Positions 22,541 to 29,031 of a stretch of 64,000 nucleotides of DNA are shown piece by piece. This DNA comes from Hyphomicrobium sp. (GTDB taxonomy: Bacteria; Pseudomonadota; Alphaproteobacteria; Rhizobiales; Hyphomicrobiaceae). A program made the translations under genes and the position numbers. The first letter of the stretch is position 1, and the number at the start of each line of letters is the position of its first letter. Where the stretch lies: the NCBI GenBank assembly GCA_030148725.1, contig JASBSU010000004.1:1-64000 (forward strand). The letters are read 5' to 3'. The notes beneath the pieces were generated by a model. The model saw only the letters and a list, made by a program, of their open reading frames with translations, made no database searches and was not told the origin of the DNA.

Positions 22541-23416
22541 ATGGAAGGCGATAAACCGATACAGCTCGAAGTGCGAGGCATTTCCGTAGCTACCGATGAT
22601 GCAGGCAACGTGTGCCTGAACGATCTTTGGAAACTTGGCGGCTCCCCTGGGAATAAGCGTGCCCGCGACTGGTATCGTGGTAAACGCGCGCGTGCCCTGG
22701 AGGCTGCGCTCCAAGAGCGGATTGTGGAAAATTTCCACAAACCCGCAAAAGAGGCTGCTGGAACAACCTACTACACCGACGGCCGAGGAGGCGGTGCGAA
22801 GACTTACGCTCATCCTGTTCTCGCGCTTGACTTCGCCGAGTATCTCGATCCCTCCATCGGGGTCGAGGTCCGCAACATCTTCCTGCGCTTCAAAGCAAAT
22901 GATGTTTCGCTCGCCGAAGAGATATTCGGCGCCTTTGAAGAGCAGTCCGACTACGACTCCGAACGAGTGAAGCTCCGCGCCTTGGTTAAGCAGCACAATA
23001 AGCTCTCTGCGGGGGCGGCGAAGGGTGCTGAGGTTAAGCAGTTCGGCGCTTACAACGGTGCGGGACTCCAGGGTCTCTACGGCGGAATGACGAAGGCGCA
23101 GGTGTTGAAGCACAAGGAGCTACCTCCCGATGCTCACCACCTCGACCATGCCGGGCACGAGGAACTGGCTGCGAATTATTTCAAGGCCACGCAGGCGTTT
23201 GCGAAACTGAAGCGCGAAGGCATCAAAGGACAGGAGGCAGCGGAGGAAGCACACCGCGAGGTCGGCGCCGTCGTTCGCGAGACTATTCGCCAACTTGGCG
23301 GCACGATGCCGGAGGACGAGCCGGCTCTGGAGCATATCCGAGAAGCCGAAAAACGCCTGAAGGCTTCGGTGGCGAAGGAGCCGAGGGCGTTGCCGGCAAA
23401 GCCGCCGAAGAAATAA
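22541..23416 (+). CDS. KilA-N / DinD-like protein, candidate antirepressor
   Basis: 291 residues. N-terminal KilA-N domain (about 10-110: GNVCLNDLWKLGGSPGNKRA, then AHPVLALDFAEYLDPSI). The C-terminal half matches DinD (GLYGGMTKAQVLKHKEL, EELAANYFKATQ, REVGAVVRETIRQLGG). KilA-N proteins in phages are often antirepressors or DNA-binding regulators; DinD is SOS-induced and inhibits RecA. Stand-alone gene with its own leader and a terminator after it. Confidence 0.8.
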   Translation: MEGDKPIQLEVRGISVATDDAGNVCLNDLWKLGGSPGNKRARDWYRGKRARALEAALQERIVENFHKPAKEAAGTTYYTDGRGGGAKTYAHPVLALDFAEYLDPSIGVEVRNIFLRFKANDVSLAEEIFGAFEEQSDYDSERVKLRALVKQHNKLSAGAAKGAEVKQFGAYNGAGLQGLYGGMTKAQVLKHKELPPDAHHLDHAGHEELAANYFKATQAFAKLKREGIKGQEAAEEAHREVGAVVRETIRQLGGTMPEDEPALEHIREAEKRLKASVAKEPRALPAKPPKK

Positions 23417-23614
23417 GGGAGCGGACGACCAGAGACGGAGCGCCGCCCTAGGAGCAGCAAAAACCCCGGCGCTGGGTGCACCAGCGCCGGGGTTTCGCGT
23501 CTGGCTGTCAATCGAACACGCAGCGATGGGAAGGGTGGCGCTGGGGGGAAAGACCCGGCCGCATCGGCGGCCGGGCAAGTGGTGCGGCGCTTCGCTTATT
23601 GAGGGCCAACTACC
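23417..23614 (+). other. Intergenic repeats after the KilA-N gene
   Basis: Holds the terminator at 23459-23495, its shared flank to 23515, and a second short repeat at 23513-23547 that matches 20646-20681 near the ligase start (CAGCGATGGGAAGGG core). No gene. Confidence 0.6.
23459..23495 (+). terminator. Bidirectional rho-independent terminator, repeated unit 2
   Basis: CCCCGGCGCTGG and exact complement (23464-23475, 23481-23492), five A before and TTT after, so it can work on both strands. It ends the KilA-N transcript. The terminator plus 20 bp of flank (TCGCGTC to GGCTGTCAATCG) is duplicated from 21867-21921. Confidence 0.8.
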
Positions 23615-23836
23615 TCAACGAACCGTAAACTCGCTGGCGCGCCTGCCTGGAATTTCGTCGCTGCGATGCGGAAAATGGCTCGCCTTAAGCGATCTCCAGA
23701 TGTCGCGTTCGCGCGGTCGCCTAATGGCAACGCGCCCGCGCAGCGCAGAAGCTGCCACTGACGTGCCGTCCCGGACGCCTCGCTGTATCCAACTTGCCCA
23801 CCAGCGATCGCGTTGAGGCGCCCCCGGGAAGTACAT
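23615..23836 (-). CDS. Possible small basic protein
   Basis: 73 residues rich in Arg and Trp (DRWWASWIQRGVRDG, then IRRPRERDIWRSLKASHF). Composition is protein-like rather than shadow-like, but the ribosome site is weak and a minus-strand terminator lies just upstream. Uncertain. Confidence 0.3.
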   Translation of the reverse strand: MYFPGAPQRDRWWASWIQRGVRDGTSVAASALRGRVAIRRPRERDIWRSLKASHFPHRSDEIPGRRASEFTVR

Positions 23837-23857
23837 TGCGCTCGCGACGTAATGGTC

Positions 23858-23892
23858 AAAAAACCCCGGAGCTGGGGGCGCCAGCACCGGGG
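23858..23892 (-). terminator. Rho-independent terminator of the minus operon 25378-23922
   Basis: CCCCGGAGCTGG and CCAGCACCGGGG (one mismatch) around a 5-base loop, followed on the minus strand by six T. A third, diverged member of the repeated terminators. Confidence 0.8.
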
Positions 23893-23921
23893 CAACGTTC
23901 AAGTATTCCTTGATAGTTCGA

Positions 23922-24992
23922 TCATCCGGCGACGAGGCTCTTGCACCGTCCGGCTTGCGTGCGGGCGGGGACGAGACCGTCCGCCTCCCACTCGCGCACC
24001 CATTCCGACACCCGCTGCTTGCGGACGCCGGACAGTCCGGCGAGCGCCTGCTGCGAGGGGAAGGACCGTCCGAGCGCCAACTCCAATTGCACGTGCTCGA
24101 GCAGCTCCTGCTTCGTCAGCCCGCTGGTAGGCCGCGGACTGTCCGGATGGCGGACCGTCCGGACGCCGCCGTCGCGGGGACGGTCCGGCAGCACAAACCG
24201 CTCGCGTATGGTGGACAGTTCGGCATCGGTGACGTCGGTGAGGACGGTCGGCGCGGACTCGGGGCCCCGCGCGCGCAGGGTTGGCGTGGCGGCTGCTTGC
24301 GTGGGGGAGTGAGACGGCCGGAACGCGTAGTGCAACGACATCGTGAACCCGAGCTCGAACAGTCCCGTGATCAGGTACGGCATCAGCAACAGCGCCAACG
24401 CCTTTGCCTTGTCACGTTTGCCGCCGAGCGCGGCCACGAGGTTGCCGAACGCCTCCGCCGACGCATCCGCCGGCTTGACCTGCAGCGTCTTTAAGCGGGC
24501 CTCGATGCCGGCGAGCGAGTCGGCATAGACCGACTGGACCGCTCGGGCGCCGCGACATCGCTTGTGCTCGGGCCCCAGCTTCTTGCACACCGCATCGGCG
24601 TCGGTGCGCTTGGCGGCGAGCGCCTTCTCCTCACTCGGTAGCTTGCCTTTGAGCCGGGCACGCTCCTCGGCAGCCTTGTCGTGGTCGTCGGCGGAGAGCA
24701 TCTGGCCCTCGGTCTGACGGCCGAGCGAGTACCAGACGATAACGCCAGTGGCGAACAGCGACAGGGCAAGGAAGCCGAGTGCTGGGAGCCAGTGCCGCTT
24801 CTGCAAGGCGATCGACACGGCAAGCCATGCGAACGTCGCGGCGACCACAATGCAGATGGTCTGGAAGTGCTTTTGCGTGAACTCGGCGGCGCCGAATATC
24901 ACGTCGCCGAACAGGAGGGACGTGCCGCCGGCGCCGAGGGCGAGGGCGGTGACGATTGCGGCCGTGCGGCCGCCCATGTTATCGATGGTCAT
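23922..24992 (-). CDS. Membrane-tethered HTH protein
   Basis: 356 residues from the ATG at 24992 (GGAAGGA 9 bases upstream). Hydrophobic helices at about 10-28, 42-62 and 66-90, a charged coiled-coil/periplasmic segment with paired Cys (CKKLG, KRCRG), another hydrophobic helix near 205-225, then the AAATPTLRARGPE repeat and a C-terminal winged-HTH-like domain (about 295-350: FPSQQALAGLSGVRKQRVSE). The layout suggests a one-component sensor that binds DNA from the membrane. Target unknown. Confidence 0.65.
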   Translation of the reverse strand: MTIDNMGGRTAAIVTALALGAGGTSLLFGDVIFGAAEFTQKHFQTICIVVAATFAWLAVSIALQKRHWLPALGFLALSLFATGVIVWYSLGRQTEGQMLSADDHDKAAEERARLKGKLPSEEKALAAKRTDADAVCKKLGPEHKRCRGARAVQSVYADSLAGIEARLKTLQVKPADASAEAFGNLVAALGGKRDKAKALALLLMPYLITGLFELGFTMSLHYAFRPSHSPTQAAATPTLRARGPESAPTVLTDVTDAELSTIRERFVLPDRPRDGGVRTVRHPDSPRPTSGLTKQELLEHVQLELALGRSFPSQQALAGLSGVRKQRVSEWVREWEADGLVPARTQAGRCKSLVAG

Positions 24993-25126
24993 GTGGTGAA
25001 GTTCCTTCCAACGGGTGCTGATCCATTGGGTCGGGGCGGCTGCAATCCGCTTCCGGCCCTCCTGCTTTTTGCGCTGCTGCGCTGGGCAGGGGATGGGGCA
25101 CCTACGATGCCCACACCGCTGCCCAG

Positions 25127-25378
25127 TTAAGCGGCCTCGGCCACCACCTCGGCGTCGGTGGCAAACAGCACGGGCGACATGGAGAACTGGCCCAGCGGGT
25201 CGCAGCACTCGGCGGCGCCGTGAATGCGGACGCGGCGGGCGCGAATCTTGCAGTGATAGTTCAGCCAGACGGTCTTCTCGGTGCGCTTCTCGACGGTGAA
25301 GCGGAAGACGCATTCGCTGTCGCAGATGGAAGTGCAGGAGTAGGTGGCGCCGATTTCAAATTTTGCGATGCTGGTCAT
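25127..25378 (-). CDS. Small Cys-rich protein
   Basis: 83 residues from the ATG at 25378 (GGAG 9 bases upstream). It contains TYSCTSICDSECVF and an RVRIHGAAECC segment, possibly metal-binding, on a small beta fold. First gene of the minus operon, read from a promoter with TTGACC 17 bases before TAAAAA (plus-strand 25428-25456). Confidence 0.6.
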   Translation of the reverse strand: MTSIAKFEIGATYSCTSICDSECVFRFTVEKRTEKTVWLNYHCKIRARRVRIHGAAECCDPLGQFSMSPVLFATDAEVVAEAA

Positions 25379-25427
25379 TTGATTGCTCCGTTGAGTGAAG
25401 GTGGTTTGCAATGTGTGGATTTTTTTA

Positions 25428-25493
25428 GTATACAAAACTAAATAGGTCAAGGGGGAGCGCAGCCTTGACGCAATTTATTTTGTAACGTAATTT
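25428..25493. promoter_or_regulatory. Divergent sigma70-like promoters
   Basis: Plus strand: TTGACG (25465-25470), 17-base spacer, TAATTT (25488-25493), predicted start near 25500, which leaves almost no leader for the gene at 25502. Minus strand: TTGACC, 17 bases, TAAAAA for the gene at 25378. This is the most AT-rich spot in the accessory region. Confidence 0.7.
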
Positions 25494-25501
25494 TTGCGGC
25501 C

Positions 25502-25738
25502 ATGCAGATACATGAAACGAGCACCGACATGGCCACACCACCCCGCGGACGCGGACGCCCGCCAACCGGGCAGCGCAAGGAGGTCGTCGGGGTGCCGATG
25601 GCGCCGGATGACATCGAGATACTCGATGCCGGCTCCGCGGCGCTCGGGAAGGGCAAGGCCGAGGTGATGCGCGCGCTCGTAAAGGGCGAGATGACGTGGG
25701 CAGAGCTGGTCAAGGCGGCAAAGAAAGGGAAGCGGTGA
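25502..25738 (+). CDS. Small AT-hook-like/RHH-like DNA-binding protein
   Basis: 78 residues from 25502, or 69 from the ATG at 25529. N-terminal PRGRGRPP is an AT-hook-like motif; the rest (MAPDDIEILDAGSAALGKGK, EVMRALVKGEM) fits a small ribbon-helix-helix. The first gene of the short plus-strand operon, possibly translated from a leaderless message. Confidence 0.5.
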   Translation: MQIHETSTDMATPPRGRGRPPTGQRKEVVGVPMAPDDIEILDAGSAALGKGKAEVMRALVKGEMTWAELVKAAKKGKR

Positions 25739-25959
25739 TGTCGGTAGATGTGAAGGCGCAGTGGCATAGGCTCACTAACGCCGATGACAGCAGTCAAAGC
25801 CCCGTTTTCGTCAATGAGGCTGCGATTGCCTACGTGCGGCCGGTTGCCGGCGGCCGGCCAGGCTTTGAGGTCGGGCTGGTGAGCGGCGCCAAAATTGCAG
25901 TCCACGAAGATCCGGAGGACTTTCTAGGGCCGCTAACCGGCTCTCGGAGAAGTCAGTGA
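25738..25959 (+). CDS. Small hypothetical protein
   Basis: 73 residues, start overlapping the previous stop (TGATG). Beta-strand pattern (AIAYVRPVAGGRPGFEVGLV) like a small barrel. Unrecognised. Confidence 0.55.
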   Translation: MSVDVKAQWHRLTNADDSSQSPVFVNEAAIAYVRPVAGGRPGFEVGLVSGAKIAVHEDPEDFLGPLTGSRRSQ

Positions 25960-25992
25960 TGATCGCGCTGCCTCGATGCCAGTGGTGACGCG

Positions 25993-26211
25993 ATGACGCC
26001 AGATGATCCGCTCGAAGGCATGGGAACCAAACCGTGCTCGTTTTGCGGCGGCAGCGGCACGACGCGCAAGACCAAGACGCTGCATTACGTCAGCATCGAG
26101 GACGGCGAGGAGAGCGAACCTGTCGCGCAGCGCGCCATCATCGGCGAGCCGTGCCCCGGGTGCATAGGGCGGGGCCGCGTCGGCTTCGTCGGGCAGAAGC
26201 TGAATAGTTAG
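25993..26211 (+). CDS. Small zinc-finger (DnaJ-like CxxCxGxG) protein
   Basis: 72 residues with two CxxC-Gly knuckles (CSFCGGSGTT and CPGCIGRGRVG), the pattern of one DnaJ-type zinc site. A second such protein is at 1366-1605. Role unknown. Confidence 0.6.
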   Translation: MTPDDPLEGMGTKPCSFCGGSGTTRKTKTLHYVSIEDGEESEPVAQRAIIGEPCPGCIGRGRVGFVGQKLNS

Positions 26212-26220
26212 GGGGCGGTG

Positions 26221-26373
26221 ATGTACAAGGTCGTGAGGGCGTTCTCGGCGGAGGAGTTAGAAAAGTTGCTCAACGATGCGGCGCGGGACGGTTGGAGGAT
26301 GCACTCGTTTCAGACCGCCGCCTACGACTCTCGGCTATGGCACGTTGCCGTTCTGTCGAAGGATGGGCGGTGA
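26221..26373 (+). CDS. DUF4177-like small protein
   Basis: 50 residues: MYKVVRAFSAEELEKLLNDA, then DGWRMHSFQT and LWHVAVLSKDGR. This is the beta-helix-beta pattern of DUF4177 (variable helix, then GWR). GGGGCGGTG lies before the ATG; the stop overlaps the next ATG. Confidence 0.65.
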   Translation: MYKVVRAFSAEELEKLLNDAARDGWRMHSFQTAAYDSRLWHVAVLSKDGR

Positions 26374-26606
26374 TGGCAGTTGATATTCTAGAACGCCTGG
26401 AAGGAATCAATACAAGGGATGCGTCCGTGCAATGGGCAGCGGACGCCTATGGTGAGATTAAGAAGAGCCGGCAACAGCGGGACAGTCTGATCAAAGAGGC
26501 ACGTTCGTGGTTGCGCTGGGCCAGCGAACGAGGCTCTGCCGCGGAGGTGCACCAGTTCGCGACTACGGTGCTCTGCGTGCTGGACGCTGACGTCGCTGGA
26601 GAATAG
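26373..26606 (+). CDS. Small helical hypothetical protein
   Basis: 77 residues from the ATG at 26373, wholly helical and charged (AYGEIKKSRQQRDSLIKEAR). Coupled to the previous gene by TGATG. Unrecognised. Confidence 0.55.
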   Translation: MAVDILERLEGINTRDASVQWAADAYGEIKKSRQQRDSLIKEARSWLRWASERGSAAEVHQFATTVLCVLDADVAGE

Positions 26607-26615
26607 GAGGCTGAG

Positions 26616-26939
26616 ATGGCAATTACTTCTTGGCGCTTGGTATGGGTGCACTTCCTCCCGGCACGCCCAGTGACGGGCGGGGGCGAATACCGCGGATGGA
26701 TGTACGTTACGGATAAGGACGGCAACACCGTGGAGTTCTCAACGCGGGATGCCGCCGAGCAGGCTCTCGCTGCTGAGATGAGCCGAAGCCGCGGGGTGTT
26801 TGACACCAAATATCCGCCGGATAAGGCGAATGCGAACATTTGGCAGAGTGACGGGGCGCCGCTCATGATGGTCGTGCCGTATGATGACGCCGCGTATCGG
26901 CGCGGCCAGGTCATGGTCTCCGCTGCAGCTGGGGAGTAG
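26616..26939 (+). CDS. Hypothetical protein
   Basis: 107 residues with AGGAGG-like ribosome site. N-terminal beta-strand segments (WRLVWVHFLPARPVTGGG), then a helical stretch (DAAEQALAAEMSRSR). Could be a small regulatory or accessory factor. No family match. Confidence 0.5.
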   Translation: MAITSWRLVWVHFLPARPVTGGGEYRGWMYVTDKDGNTVEFSTRDAAEQALAAEMSRSRGVFDTKYPPDKANANIWQSDGAPLMMVVPYDDAAYRRGQVMVSAAAGE

Positions 26940-26945
26940 GAAGTT

Positions 26946-27182
26946 ATGGCGACCGACGAACAAAGGGCGTGGATTGTGCCGGTGTGGACCAAGCAGCTAT
27001 CCGGCGGACCGGCGCAGCTCACGGCTTACTTCGCGGTTTTGAGTGATCCGAACGCGGCAGTTGACGCGGTGAGGGCGCACATTGGTGCGCTGGAGGGTGA
27101 CGAGATCCGGCAAATCTATCCGGTTCGCGGCGACACAATTGAAGCGCTGGGTTTACAATCCGGGGAAGTCAGAGTGGTGTGA
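26946..27182 (+). CDS. Hypothetical small protein
   Basis: 78 residues with an alpha-beta pattern (AYFAVLSDPNAAVDAVRAHI, then QIYPVRGDTI). Last gene before the terminator at 27274. Unrecognised. Confidence 0.5.
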   Translation: MATDEQRAWIVPVWTKQLSGGPAQLTAYFAVLSDPNAAVDAVRAHIGALEGDEIRQIYPVRGDTIEALGLQSGEVRVV

Positions 27183-27539
27183 CGTCCGAGCAACGCGCGC
27201 AACATTTCAAAAAAGCTGTTTACACTTAAGCCCGAATCGGTGGAATCAATCACTAGTCTCGACGAGACGAATGCCCCGCAGCGAAAGCCGCGGGGTTTTT
27301 CGTTTCTGGCGGCACGCGGGTGAAGCAGCCGAGCGCGGCGATGACCACCGAACGCGGCACCGCCCCAGCACTGTCATCGTCTCCAAACGCTGAACATCGC
27401 AGCCCATTCAACCCGGGAGAAGGCGCCATGTAGCGCGAACCCTGAGTGAGGCGTGTCAACAATACCTGAGAGCGCTGAAGACACGCACCGGCTGCCGCGT
27501 ACCTCGACGAGTACGGCAGCCGGTGGACACGGGTGGCAA
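27183..27539 (+). other. Early/late junction: terminator, then leader with a long hairpin
   Basis: No gene. After the terminator at 27274-27300 the late leader has a long stem at 27486-27525 (CACCGGCTGCCG paired with CGGCAGCCGGTG plus three more pairs across a 2-base bulge). A late promoter should lie between 27300 and 27486, but I see no convincing -35/-10. Confidence 0.5.
27274..27300 (+). terminator. Rho-independent terminator closing the short early operon
   Basis: CCCCGC pairs with GCGGGG, with an inner pair and a GAAA-type loop, followed by five T. It separates the operon from 25502 from the late genes. Confidence 0.85.
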
Positions 27540-27691
27540 ATGCAGCGCCGACAGATCAGCTACATCGTCGACATTGTCGCCGAGCTGCAGCGCATCGCGC
27601 GGCGGTGCGGCTATCGTCGCTTGCAGTCATTCTCGGGCTCGCCCTCGCAGAGGCGCGGCGCCAGCAGAACGACCCGGAATCTCCAGCCTGA
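27540..27691 (+). pseudogene. Small late gene with an apparent frameshift
   Basis: MQRRQISYIVDIVAELQRIA from 27540 looks like a real N-terminus; the fitting continuation, LAVILGLALAEARRQQNDPE, is in another frame to the stop at 27689-27691. The span of 152 bases is not a multiple of three. The break lies near 27615 (GGCTATCGTCGC). About 50 residues if restored. Confidence 0.45.
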
Positions 27692-27759
27692 TCCAGGCGG
27701 GCACCAACCTCATCGAGACGCGGCCCAAGGCGCTGCGAAGACGGCAGGAGATTACGGGC

Positions 27760-28314
27760 ATGGCCGCGCTCACCATGCACTGGCAGGGCGATGGCATCAG
27801 GAAGCTGACCATCGCGGCGGAGAAGCTGGGCTCGGCGAAGAAGAACACCGTGCTGCGCCGCGCTGTGAACCACACTCTCGATAAGGTGCACACGGCCGTG
27901 CTGCGCGCGCTGGCGCAGCAGATAGGCGCGCCGCAGAACGTCATCAAGCGTTATGGCAAGATCACCAAGGTCAGAGCTAACAACGCGACACTGACGGCCA
28001 TCATCCGGTGCAGTGGTGGGCCGATCCCGCTGAAACATTTCAAAGCCTACCAGACCCGCAAGGGTGTGTCGGCTGCACCGTGGCGCAATCGCAAGACGTA
28101 CAAGAGCGCCTTCATCGTTGCGCGGCTCGGCGGCCACGCCTTCTGGCGCACGGGGTCGAAGCGTTTGCCCATCGAGCGCATCGCCGGCCCGAACGTGCCG
28201 AAGGAAATCGTGAAGGATGCGAGCGCCGCAGCCTTCCACGCCGTCACCAATGCCACGCTGCCAGCGCGTGTCGCTCACGAGATCCGCGCGCTGACCAATG
28301 GCGTCGTGTCGTGA
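27760..28314 (+). CDS. Phage minor tail protein Z-like (GpZ)
   Basis: 184 residues from the ATG at 27760 (AGGAG 9 bases upstream). AEKLGSAKKNTVLRRAVNHT, the basic middle and the APWRNRKTYKSAF segment fit the prophage minor tail protein Z family, which acts at the head-tail joint. Here it lies before the terminase rather than after the capsid genes. Confidence 0.65.
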   Translation: MAALTMHWQGDGIRKLTIAAEKLGSAKKNTVLRRAVNHTLDKVHTAVLRALAQQIGAPQNVIKRYGKITKVRANNATLTAIIRCSGGPIPLKHFKAYQTRKGVSAAPWRNRKTYKSAFIVARLGGHAFWRTGSKRLPIERIAGPNVPKEIVKDASAAAFHAVTNATLPARVAHEIRALTNGVVS

Positions 28315-28467
28315 GCCCGAGCGGGCGAGGTCGCGGGTCCCTTCCCGGCCCCCCGCCCTCCGTGCGGCGCGGCGGCGGCCCGGCGTTCGATAATTTTTGG
28401 GGCTGAAAATTCTTCAGTTCCGATTCCGATTTGCCCGTGTTTGCTGGGCTTTTGAGGGGTGCCTCGA
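28315..28467 (+). other. Candidate cos region upstream of the terminase genes
   Basis: A 150-bp non-coding gap before a lambda-type terminase pair is where cos is expected. It contains a GC-rich tract with GGGTCCCTTCCCGG and GGCGCGGCGGCGG, then an AT-rich stretch. Position and composition only; no cleavage site can be proven. Confidence 0.35.
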
Positions 28468-29031
28468 ATGGCCGGCAAATCGACCAAGAAGAAGCCGGCG
28501 AAAACTCCGCAAAAAAAGCAGCCGCCAGCCGGACCGGAAACGGTGTCGGCTGCGAAGTTAGGCGCGATTTTGGCGGCTCCGCCGCTCGGAGAGCGATGGC
28601 TGCGCAAGCTCGCGGACGAGGGCTACCTCGTGAAGAGCGGGCGGGCCGAATACGAGCTTGCGGCGTCGGTTCAAGGGTATATTCGGCGCATCCGTGAAAC
28701 GGAAGTGGAGCGCCAAGTCGGCCAGCAGAACGCCCGCGCCGAGTTCGAGACCGAGCGGGCGCGCAAGCTCAAGCTCGAGAACGACGAGCGCGAAGGCATC
28801 CTGATCAACACGCGGACTGCCACGGCGGCGGTCGACTTCATCGTCGGAGTGGTGCGCACCGAGCTGGCGGGCGTGCCGCCCAGAGCCTCAGAGGACGTCG
28901 CCACGCGCCGGCGCATCGAGAATGCCATCGACGACGTTCTCCGCGCTCTCGCCAAGCGACTTGAAAAAGCTAGCGCAGCTCTTTCAGAGGGCCGCGATCC
29001 ATTCGACACCGACGAAGAAGCAGCCGCCTGA
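28468..29031 (+). CDS. Terminase small subunit (Nu1-like)
   Basis: 187 residues from the ATG at 28468 (GAGGGG 10 bases upstream). Lys-rich start, a winged-HTH-like segment (GERWLRKLADEGYLVKSGRA) and a long coiled coil (about 65-110). Nu1-type subunits recognise cos DNA and load the large subunit. It overlaps the large-subunit gene by 110 bases. Confidence 0.8.
   Translation: MAGKSTKKKPAKTPQKKQPPAGPETVSAAKLGAILAAPPLGERWLRKLADEGYLVKSGRAEYELAASVQGYIRRIRETEVERQVGQQNARAEFETERARKLKLENDEREGILINTRTATAAVDFIVGVVRTELAGVPPRASEDVATRRRIENAIDDVLRALAKRLEKASAALSEGRDPFDTDEEAAA

Noticed and set aside
14374-25378. Assembly chimera between phage and chromosome
   Set aside because: Possible, but the region holds phage-type genes (KilA-N, membrane HTH) and a repeat shared with an early gene (AAATPTLRARGPE), so an accessory region within the prophage is the simpler reading.
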